The translations under genes were made by a program, and so were the position numbers. DNA of 13,259 bases, from positions 1 through 13,259 of the forward strand of contig JACWDU010000011.1 in NCBI GenBank assembly GCA_014653935.1, written 5' to 3'. Below the pieces are notes generated by a model, which worked only from the letters and a program-made list of their open reading frames with translations, made no database searches and was not told where the DNA came from. Below are positions 7,258 through 13,259 of the stretch, in pieces (position 1 is the stretch's first letter; each line of letters opens with the position of its first letter). This stretch comes from Pelagibacterales bacterium SAG-MED23 (lineage in GTDB: Bacteria; Pseudomonadota; Alphaproteobacteria; Pelagibacterales; Pelagibacteraceae).

Positions 7258-8928
7258 GTTGGCTAACCATTTTTTTTCATTACTATTTAAAAATGGTGAA
7301 ATATTATTATAAACATCAAAGTGATATTTAAATAAATATTTTTCTTCTTCTTTATTTAGCATTTTAAAATTAATCAAGTCTTTATCAATTGGTGCCATTG
7401 TTAGATTTTCAAATAAAAGTTTCGATTTATGTTTTTTGATAAAAACTAAATTCTCAATTCTAATTCCAAAATTATCTTTTTTGTAAAAGCCAGGTTCATT
7501 ACTTAAAATCATTCCCTCTTTTAATTTTATATAGTTATTTTTAGATATTCCTTGTGGTCCTTCATGAACATTAAGAAATGCCCCAACGCCGTGACCAGTG
7601 CCGTGTCGATAATCAAGTCCTACAGAATTTAGACTTTTTCTTGCAATTTTATCAATATTATGACCTGTTATCTCTTTATTAATATTTGATAACGCTACAG
7701 CAATGTGGCCCTTCAAAACTCTTGTGAATATATCCTTAATCTTATTTGAGACACTTGAAAAACATACAGTCCTCGTTACATCTGTAGTTCCCCATTTATA
7801 TTGACCTCCAGAGTCAAGGAGTAGTAAATCATTCTTTTTTACTTTCCTGTTTGAGAATTTATTAGATTTATAATGAATAACAGCTCCGTTTGGCCCAGAT
7901 CCAGCAATTGTATCAAAGCTGGGGTATAAATAATTTTTACTCTTTTTTCTAAAACTCTCTAATTTTTTCTCAATTTTTTTTTCAGTAAGGTTATTTATTT
8001 TATGATTTTTAATCCAATATAAAAATTTTGTTAAAGCAACACCATCTTCAATATGTGCATTAATCATATTTTTAATCTCAGTTTTATTTTTTAAAGATTT
8101 CAAAATATAGATAGGATCTTTTCTATCAATTATTTTAAATTTGTAATTGATTAAGCTTTCTTCAAAAACGGAGCAAGTTTTGCCGTCAACACAAAAATTT
8201 CCAATTTTAAGACTTATTAGGCATTTAAAAATATTATCTTCTTTTAAAAAATATATTTTTAAATTTCTATGATTTGCTTTTATTTTTTTTATCTTATCTT
8301 GACTTGAAAAAAAATAAATTTTCCTATCTTTTGTCAATATTATTTTACAATTTGCAATTGGAGAATTTGGAAGATCTTTTCCTCTTATATTAAGAAGCCA
8401 GCAAATATTTTCACCTGAGCTTATAAAATTATAATCAATTTTCTTTTTCTCCATTATTTTGATTAATCGATTTATTTTATTAATTGCACTTTCGCCTGCT
8501 ACAATTGTTTCTAGACTAAAGAAGGGGTAATTATTTTTCGAATTATTTTTTTTTTTTAATTTAAAGGTCAAAGGAACTAAGTTGTAATTATTACCAAAAT
8601 ATTTATTTAGGGTTTCCCAAGTAAAAAGATCTGGATCAAATCCAACTTTTATTTTTTTCTTTAAAATATCTTTTGGCCACACATATGGAACTTCACAAAT
8701 TTTATAATTTTTCCCAGACTCATTTTCTGCTTGAATAGTATATCTACCATCAACAAATAAATATTTCTCATTTTTTAAAAAAATAGCAAAGCCTGCAGAT
8801 CCAGAAAAATTTGTAATTGATTTAAGATTATTTATTTTAGAATACTCAGTAAAATAATTATCATTTTTTGGTAAAATATATCCATCCAAATTATTTGATA
8901 AAATTAAATTTTTTATTTCAACACTCAT
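7249..8928 (-). CDS. pepP: Xaa-Pro aminopeptidase (M24B family, aminopeptidase P type)
   Basis: This predicted cytoplasmic metallopeptidase removes an N-terminal residue preceding proline. From this start the product has 559 residues, the three-domain size (two creatinase-N-like domains, then a catalytic pita-bread domain) rather than the roughly 440-residue E. coli PepP size. Seen: [16 protein letters not shown] near the N-terminus, GSAGFAIF and [10 protein letters not shown] at about 43-66, and the M24 metal ligands Asp372 (LLLDSGGQY), Asp383 (GTTDVTRT), His446 (GTGHGVGA), Glu478 (SNEPGFY) and Glu492 (IRIENLV), with His352 and His455 (HEGPQG) as active-site histidines. All five metal ligands are intact. 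The ATG at 8928 overlaps the uvrD stop as ATGA, the same coupling as murB/ddl, and gives a family-like N-terminus. An upstream ATG at 8955 would add nine residues. A T12 run on the plus strand (8546-8557) is read in frame as lysines. The gene symbol is by family only. Confidence 0.93.
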   Translation of the reverse strand: MSVEIKNLILSNNLDGYILPKNDNYFTEYSKINNLKSITNFSGSAGFAIFLKNEKYLFVDGRYTIQAENESGKNYKICEVPYVWPKDILKKKIKVGFDPDLFTWETLNKYFGNNYNLVPLTFKLKKKNNSKNNYPFFSLETIVAGESAINKINRLIKIMEKKKIDYNFISSGENICWLLNIRGKDLPNSPIANCKIILTKDRKIYFFSSQDKIKKIKANHRNLKIYFLKEDNIFKCLISLKIGNFCVDGKTCSVFEESLINYKFKIIDRKDPIYILKSLKNKTEIKNMINAHIEDGVALTKFLYWIKNHKINNLTEKKIEKKLESFRKKSKNYLYPSFDTIAGSGPNGAVIHYKSNKFSNRKVKKNDLLLLDSGGQYKWGTTDVTRTVCFSSVSNKIKDIFTRVLKGHIAVALSNINKEITGHNIDKIARKSLNSVGLDYRHGTGHGVGAFLNVHEGPQGISKNNYIKLKEGMILSNEPGFYKKDNFGIRIENLVFIKKHKSKLLFENLTMAPIDKDLINFKMLNKEEEKYLFKYHFDVYNNISPFLNSNEKKWLANLI

Positions 8929-9311
8929 TTTAATTTTTTTTGATAACGTATCCAACCTGGGCTTCTTATTTCACTATCACTATCGAATTCTATATCTTGG
9001 TTAAACTCAAAATCTTCTTCTTTTTCGTTTATAAAATTATTATTTTTTTTAATATATTCATCTGGAAGTTCATCCACAAACCTTGAAGCCATGCTGTCAA
9101 TCCAATCCCCTTGATAAAACCTGTTCATAGAAAATGATATTTTAGCTAGTTTTTTCGCCCTAGTAATCGCAACATATGCTAATCTTCTCTCTTCCTCCAA
9201 TCCACTTTCCCCCTTTTCCTCAATACTTTTTTGATGAGGAAATAAACCTTCCTCCCATCCAGGCAAGAAAACGACATCAAATTCCAGTCCTTTAGATGCG
9301 TGTATTGTCAT
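8925..9311 (-). pseudogene. uvrD: UvrD-like DNA helicase, C-terminal fragment (downstream of frameshift)
   Basis: This frame carries the end of the helicase begun at 10953. It opens with [19 protein letters not shown] (motif V; the Met at 9311 is inside the motif, so it is not a natural start), then [12 protein letters not shown], and motif [18 protein letters not shown] with the arginine finger-type Arg. An acidic tail follows, ending [10 protein letters not shown]. The frame stays open upstream to 9383, overlapping the end of the first fragment. Reading across a deletion of one T in the T7 run gives continuous family-like sequence, [20 protein letters not shown] then [12 protein letters not shown]. 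The joined protein would be about 675 residues, somewhat shorter than E. coli UvrD (720). On its own the fragment lacks the Walker motifs and would have no helicase activity. Its stop overlaps pepP by ATGA. Confidence 0.88.
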
Positions 9312-9324
9312 TAAATTGACTTTT

Positions 9325-10953
9325 TCACTTTGCCAATCTTGGTCTAATGATGTTGCAAGAGCGACATGCTCTAAAAAAACTTTCTAAATTATCAAATTCT
9401 TTCATCGCATTTAATAATTCTTTTATATTCTCTAATTTATTTTCATTTTCTAAGTCTTTTTTATTTTTAAGCATTTCACTATATCCAGACTCATCAAGAA
9501 TTATTTGTAACAATTTATTGTGATTAATTTTACTATTTAAGTCATTTCTCCATTTGGTTAAAAGATTTAGTAGAGAATTTAAACCTAACTTCGTTTTAGG
9601 TTTAATTTTATTTTGTTCAATTAATTGTTTTGAGGCAATTTCTAATGAGCATTTATGTAATTTTGCAAAATTATTAATAGCTTTTACGGTTGTATCCCCA
9701 ATAGATCTTTTTGGAACATTTAAAATTCTCTCAAAGGCCAAGTCATCCTGAGGTTGAAAAACTGTTTTTAAGTATGCAACACAATCCTTCACTTCTGCTC
9801 TTTCATAAAATTTAATACCTCCAATAATTCTGTACGGAACACCTATTTTCAAAAATCTTTCCTCAAATTCTCTTGTTTGAAAAATAGCTCTTACAAGAAT
9901 TGCAACTTCATTTAATGAAAATTTATTATTGAAATCTTCAATATTAGAACCAATTTCAGTTGCTTCATCTTTTATGTTTCTAAAGCAGTTTAAAGTTACA
10001 AGTTCTCCATCTTCTTGATCTGTAAAAAGTTTTTTTCCAACTCTATTTTGATTATTTTCAATAATATTTGATGCAACATTTAATATATTTTGAGTTGATC
10101 TATAATTTTTTTCTAATCTAATTATTTTTGTATTTTCGTAAACACTTTCAAATTGAAGAAAGTTTTTAATTTCTGCTCCTCTCCAACTATATATCGATTG
10201 ATCGTCGTCTCCAACACAACAAATATTTTTATTATGCGCAGCTAAATATTTAAGCCATTCACTTTGTATATAGTTTGTATCCTGATATTCATCAACCAAA
10301 ATATATTTAAACTTTTTAGAATACATTTTTGATATATCGCTATATTTTTCAAAAATTTTTACTGTATGAAGTATCAAGTCACTAAAATCAGCAGCATTTA
10401 AATCTATTAATTTTTGTTGATATATTTTATAAATTCCAAGAAAGTTTTTTTCTAATATGTCTTTACGCTTGAGCACCACTTCATCAGGGTAGAAACCTTT
10501 ATTCTTCCATTTATCGATTACAGCTAGAATATATTTCGGGGATATTTTTTTTGTATCTATATTTTCAGATTTGCATATATTTTTTATCAATCTTACCTGA
10601 TCATCTTGATCAATAATTGAAAAATTAGATTTTAATCCTGCAGCCTCCGCATGTTTTCTCAATATTTTTGCACTAATTGAGTGAAAAGTACCCAGCCAAG
10701 GAAGACCTGTTGCCTCTTTTCTCAAAAATTTAGAGACTCTTAATTGCATTTCTTTTGCAGCTTTATTCGTAAAAGTTACCGCCAAAACTTGATTAGGAAA
10801 TGCCTTATGTTGTTTGACAATATGAGCAATTCTAGCAGTGAGTACTCTTGTTTTGCCAGACCCAGCTCCAGCAACTATCAATAAGGGTCCGTTTAAATAT
10901 AGAACTGCCTCTTCCTGTCTTTCGTTAAGATTTACTAAATAATCTAAATTCAT
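9325..10953 (-). CDS. uvrD: UvrD/PcrA-type superfamily 1 DNA helicase, N-terminal part (frameshifted)
   Basis: UvrD is a 3'-5' ATP-dependent helicase used in nucleotide excision and mismatch repair. Seen in order: Q-motif [10 protein letters not shown] (8-17), Walker A AGAGSGKT (28-35), motif Ia [12 protein letters not shown] (58-69), [10 protein letters not shown] (89-98), Walker [11 protein letters not shown] (218-227), motif [16 protein letters not shown] (248-260), motif [10 protein letters not shown] (280-287) and [13 protein letters not shown] (378-390), which points to UvrD/PcrA rather than Rep or RecB. The frame ends after residue 542. The last family-like residues are DNLESF (521-526); the remaining 16 are out of frame and unlike the family. 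Motifs V and VI lie in the second frame. Without a frame correction this product would lack the motor-domain 2 elements needed for ATP hydrolysis coupling. The gene starts 36 bp from the divergent AsmA-like gene. Overall identity is very secure; whether the gene is functional is not. Confidence 0.94.
   Translation of the reverse strand: MNLDYLVNLNERQEEAVLYLNGPLLIVAGAGSGKTRVLTARIAHIVKQHKAFPNQVLAVTFTNKAAKEMQLRVSKFLRKEATGLPWLGTFHSISAKILRKHAEAAGLKSNFSIIDQDDQVRLIKNICKSENIDTKKISPKYILAVIDKWKNKGFYPDEVVLKRKDILEKNFLGIYKIYQQKLIDLNAADFSDLILHTVKIFEKYSDISKMYSKKFKYILVDEYQDTNYIQSEWLKYLAAHNKNICCVGDDDQSIYSWRGAEIKNFLQFESVYENTKIIRLEKNYRSTQNILNVASNIIENNQNRVGKKLFTDQEDGELVTLNCFRNIKDEATEIGSNIEDFNNKFSLNEVAILVRAIFQTREFEERFLKIGVPYRIIGGIKFYERAEVKDCVAYLKTVFQPQDDLAFERILNVPKRSIGDTTVKAINNFAKLHKCSLEIASKQLIEQNKIKPKTKLGLNSLLNLLTKWRNDLNSKINHNKLLQIILDESGYSEMLKNKKDLENENKLENIKELLNAMKEFDNLESFFRACRSCNIIRPRLAK
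9373..9379 (-). other. Frameshift site in uvrD: seven-base homopolymer (A7 on plus, T7 on minus strand)
   Basis: In the coding strand the gene reads GAAAG, seven T, then AGAGCATG. With seven T the frame gives [10 protein letters not shown] and stops at 9325-9327. With six T it gives [17 protein letters not shown] and joins motif V without interruption. The net change is one extra base. The alternative frame is closed by a TAG at 9384-9386, so the shift must lie between 9325 and 9383, and the homopolymer is the most economical site. Confidence 0.88.
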
Positions 10954-10989
10954 CGTTTATTTTTTTTTAATTTAAGCGATATTGGATTA
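10954..10989. promoter_or_regulatory. 36-bp divergent spacer between uvrD and the AsmA-like gene
   Basis: The two start codons face away from each other across only 36 bases, which include a T9 run (10960-10968). This is too short for two complete, non-overlapping promoters plus leaders. Transcription of each gene must either start within this spacer with a minimal or absent leader, or use promoter elements inside the opposing gene's 5' end. No clear -10/-35 pair or operator palindrome can be distinguished in the AT-rich background. The regulatory role is inferred from gene arrangement only. Confidence 0.3.
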
Positions 10990-12363
10990 ATGATAAAAAA
11001 AATGAAATTAACAATATTTGTTAAGTTCATTTTTTTGTTAATTACATTGTTTTTTTCATTTGGCATTTATTTATCATTACCAGTTTTATTTAATTATAAA
11101 AGCATAGAAAACATCATTGAAAGTAAATTTTATTCTGATTTTAATATTAATTTAAATATAAATGGTGACATAAAGTATCAATTACTTCCGAAGCCACATT
11201 TATTAATTAATGACTCATCATTATCAATAAATGTAAATAACAATCAAGATTTGTTAGTAGATATAAAGAAACTTAAGGTATTTTTATATTTAAATGGTTT
11301 ATACCCAAAATCTAAAATTAATTTTGAAAAATTTGAAATAAAGAACACAAATTTTATAGTAAAAAAAAAAGAATATAGCACGTTAAGAAATTATTTTCAT
11401 AACAGTGAAAGTAAACCATTTTATATCAAAAAAAGTAAAATATTTATAGTGGATGAGAGAGATGAAACTTTAATTATATCACCTATTGAAAAAATCAATT
11501 TTATGACCTCAAAACAGGATAATTTTAAAAAATTAAATATTAAAGGAAATTTGTTTGATTTAAACTTCAAATCTTTATGGAAAAAAAAATATAACTCTGA
11601 AATGAATTCGCAAATAGAGATAGATTTTAAAGAACCAAATATTTTGATTAAAAATCAATTAAATTATAATGATAGTTCTAATTTTAAAGGCTCAACGTCC
11701 CTAAATTTCTTAAATCAGAATATTAAAATAGATTACCAATTAAAAAATAATAAAATTTCTTTAAAATCTCCAGAAAATAATAATGATATAAAAATTGATA
11801 CTATAATTGAATTAACTCCTTTTTATTTAAATTCAAATATTACACTTAATAAACAAAGCTTAAATTTCTTGATTGATGAATTAGTAATTTCAATATTAAA
11901 TTTAAAATCTGAATTATTAGGTAATTTAAATGGAAATATAAAATTCCATTTTACTAATATAGAGCATGAACTTATAAGAAATGGTAAAATAAGTTTTAAT
12001 ATAAGCCAAAAAACTATCAATTTAGGTGAAGTTTTATTTAATATAGATGATATCGGCCAAGTTAAATCTGAAATCAAATATAATAAAGAGAAAGGTGATT
12101 TAATTTTTAATTCATCAAATTCTTTTTTAATAAAAAATAAAAAAGAGTTTGCAAAAAAATTTCAAGTAAAGCTTAACAAAGTGAAGGATCTAAATGTGAT
12201 ACATTTTAACCTTGAGAAGAACATTAATACCGGATTAATATCTATATTTGACATAAAAATTATGAAAATAGGATCTAAAGAAAAAAATAACGGTGAAATT
12301 AGATATAATATTAAGAATTCTCAAGAGCTGAAATCTTTAGTTAAAAAAATTATCAACAGTTAG
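10990..12363 (+). CDS. AsmA-like membrane-anchored protein
   Basis: The 457-residue product has one N-terminal transmembrane segment (about 8-32, [21 protein letters not shown]) after a basic start MIKKMK, so the rest is probably periplasmic. Residues 59-80, [20 protein letters not shown] and onward, match the AsmA N-terminal pattern (G-x-I-x-x-x-x-x-P-x-P-x-L-x-I-x-x). The remainder is a long, Asn/Lys/Ile-rich series of alternating hydrophobic and polar residues, as expected for the beta-rich repeating groove of AsmA/TamB-type proteins, which are associated with outer-membrane biogenesis and lipid transport. It is shorter than E. coli AsmA (617 residues), and the C-terminal portion has no motif I recognise. 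A second Met at residue 5 could also be the start; the first is preferred because both precede the membrane segment. It is a lone plus-strand gene, divergent from uvrD and overlapping fumC by 4 bp at the stop. Exact substrate and role are unknown. Confidence 0.7.
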   Translation: MIKKMKLTIFVKFIFLLITLFFSFGIYLSLPVLFNYKSIENIIESKFYSDFNINLNINGDIKYQLLPKPHLLINDSSLSINVNNNQDLLVDIKKLKVFLYLNGLYPKSKINFEKFEIKNTNFIVKKKEYSTLRNYFHNSESKPFYIKKSKIFIVDERDETLIISPIEKINFMTSKQDNFKKLNIKGNLFDLNFKSLWKKKYNSEMNSQIEIDFKEPNILIKNQLNYNDSSNFKGSTSLNFLNQNIKIDYQLKNNKISLKSPENNNDIKIDTIIELTPFYLNSNITLNKQSLNFLIDELVISILNLKSELLGNLNGNIKFHFTNIEHELIRNGKISFNISQKTINLGEVLFNIDDIGQVKSEIKYNKEKGDLIFNSSNSFLIKNKKEFAKKFQVKLNKVKDLNVIHFNLEKNINTGLISIFDIKIMKIGSKEKNNGEIRYNIKNSQELKSLVKKIINS

Positions 12364-13259
12364 TCTGGTTTAATCATTTTATTAGGGTCAACAATTTTAT
12401 TATATTCCCTCTCGTTTATTAAACCTGATTTTATTGCTTCAACTTTAAGAGTAGTTTTATTTTTTAATGCACTTTTAGCAATCTTAGCAGCATTATCGTA
12501 GCCAATCTTTGGAGATAATGCAGTTACTAACATTAAAGAATTATCTAATAAATATTTAATCCTATTTTTGTCGGCTTTAAGTCCTGACACACAATATTTT
12601 GCGAAACTTTTTGTGCTATCAGAAAGAATTTGAATCGATTGAAGCACATTATGAATTATTAAAGGCTTGAAAACATTAAGCTCAAAATGGCCATGTGATC
12701 CGGCCATAGTAATGCCATTATGGTTTCCAATTACCTTCACACAAACCATTGTTACAGCTTCACATTGAGTTGGATTTACTTTTCCAGGCATAATTGATGA
12801 CCCAGGCTCATTTTCTGGTAGTATTAATTCTCCATATCCAGCTCTAGGTCCAGAACCTAAAAATCTAATATCGTTTGCAATTTTCATTAAACACACTGCA
12901 GTGGTATTTAAGGTGCCTGAATAATTTACAATCGAATCATGAGCAGCGAGTGCTGCAAACTTATTTTTAGCTGGTTTAAATGGTAGCTTAGTTATTTTTT
13001 TTATCTCATTAACTATTTTTTTATCAAAATTTTTTTTAGTATTTATACCAGTGCCTACTGCAGTGCCTCCTTGTGCTAAATGATAAATTTCGCTTAAGGA
13101 CAAATCAATTCTTTTAATACAATCATCAAGTTGAGATTGATAACCTGAAAATTCCTGCCCTAATGACAATGGCGTTGCATCTTGCAGATGTGTTCTTCCG
13201 ATTTTAACTATTTTATTAAATTCTTTTACTTTTTTTTTTAATTCTTTATTTAACAATAC
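12360..13259 (-). CDS. fumC: Fumarate hydratase class II (FumC), C-terminal 299 residues (5' end outside window)
   Basis: FumC is the iron-free, heat-stable fumarase of the TCA cycle, interconverting fumarate and L-malate in the cytosol as a homotetramer. The frame is open to the window edge, so the ATG at 13256 (residue 2 of the fragment) is internal. About the first 160 residues of a normal 460-residue protein are missing. Seen: [20 protein letters not shown] (active-site Thr-His pair), [50 protein letters not shown] with the flexible catalytic SS-loop and superfamily signature at 12771-12803 ([11 protein letters not shown]), and [15 protein letters not shown]. The fumarase-type C-terminus is [20 protein letters not shown] to a final PNKMIKPD. 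The GSHGHFELN segment and the C-terminal domain favour fumarase over aspartase, though the two are close relatives. The stop TAA shares bases with the TAG of the opposing AsmA-like gene. Confidence 0.94.
   Translation of the reverse strand, partial: VLLNKELKKKVKEFNKIVKIGRTHLQDATPLSLGQEFSGYQSQLDDCIKRIDLSLSEIYHLAQGGTAVGTGINTKKNFDKKIVNEIKKITKLPFKPAKNKFAALAAHDSIVNYSGTLNTTAVCLMKIANDIRFLGSGPRAGYGELILPENEPGSSIMPGKVNPTQCEAVTMVCVKVIGNHNGITMAGSHGHFELNVFKPLIIHNVLQSIQILSDSTKSFAKYCVSGLKADKNRIKYLLDNSLMLVTALSPKIGYDNAAKIAKSALKNKTTLKVEAIKSGLINEREYNKIVDPNKMIKPD

Noticed and set aside
8546..8557. T12 tract as a terminator
   Set aside because: It lies within pepP and is read in frame as lysine codons; no GC-rich stem precedes it.
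8929..8955. Upstream ATG for the Xaa-Pro aminopeptidase
   Set aside because: It would add nine residues and lie 30 bp inside uvrD. The ATG at 8928 forms an ATGA overlap with the uvrD stop, like murB/ddl, and gives a better N-terminus. It is not strictly excluded.
9373..9379. Programmed -1 ribosomal frameshift in uvrD
   Set aside because: The correction needed is +1 (skip one base), and the slippery run lacks an obvious stop-stimulated +1 signal. A miscall, mutation or transcriptional slippage is more economical.
9554..9751. Plus-strand open frame inside uvrD
   Set aside because: It is antisense to a strongly conserved helicase and shows no motif; it is a shadow of the real gene.
11823..12077. 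Minus-strand open frame inside the AsmA-like gene
   Set aside because: It is a complementary-frame artefact of AT-rich alternating hydrophobic codons, with no recognisable domain.
13254..13256. ATG as the start of fumC
   Set aside because: Class II fumarases have about 160 residues before this point and the frame continues to the window end, so the gene is truncated by the window.
1..13259. CRISPR array, tRNA/rRNA genes, insertion sequences or phage genes
   Set aside because: No regularly spaced direct repeats, tRNA-like cloverleaf or GC-richer RNA gene segment, transposase motif or terminal inverted repeats were seen. Nearly every base is accounted for by conserved housekeeping genes.

Overview
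The window is a very AT-rich, tightly packed stretch of an alphaproteobacterial chromosome. The gene order (murB-ddl-ftsQ-ftsA-lpxC-bamD-ligA), the extreme AT bias, the small proteins and the near absence of intergenic DNA suggest a streamlined marine SAR11 (Pelagibacterales) type genome. That assignment rests on recalled features of the group and was not searched. TGA is used as a stop and TGG for Trp, so the standard bacterial code applies.

Layout. Bases 1-7257 (+) form one continuous co-directional block: the 3' part of murB, then ddl, ftsQ, ftsA, lpxC, bamD and ligA. It covers peptidoglycan precursor synthesis (MurB, Ddl), the divisome (FtsQ, FtsA), lipid A synthesis (LpxC), outer-membrane protein assembly (BamD) and DNA ligation (LigA). 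Several junctions overlap, for example ATGA at murB/ddl. Bases 7249-10953 (-) hold uvrD followed by pepP. uvrD is split into two frames by one extra base in a homopolymer, and it overlaps pepP by ATGA. Bases 10990-12363 (+) encode an AsmA-like membrane-anchored protein, divergent from uvrD. Bases 12360-13259 (-) hold the C-terminal two thirds of a class II fumarase (fumC), cut by the window end.

Only about 144 of 13,259 bases lie outside genes if the preferred starts are right. Both convergent gene pairs overlap at their stop codons (ligA/pepP by 9 bp, asmA-like/fumC by 4 bp), so no classical terminators fit there. No tRNA, rRNA, CRISPR array, insertion sequence or phage gene was seen.

This is mostly a conserved housekeeping locus, and I see no convincing new system. 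The points worth a second look are the uvrD frameshift, the absence of ftsZ between ftsA and lpxC and of recN between bamD and ligA, a degenerate ATP-binding loop in FtsA, a slightly altered LigA zinc finger, and the terminator-less overlapping gene ends.
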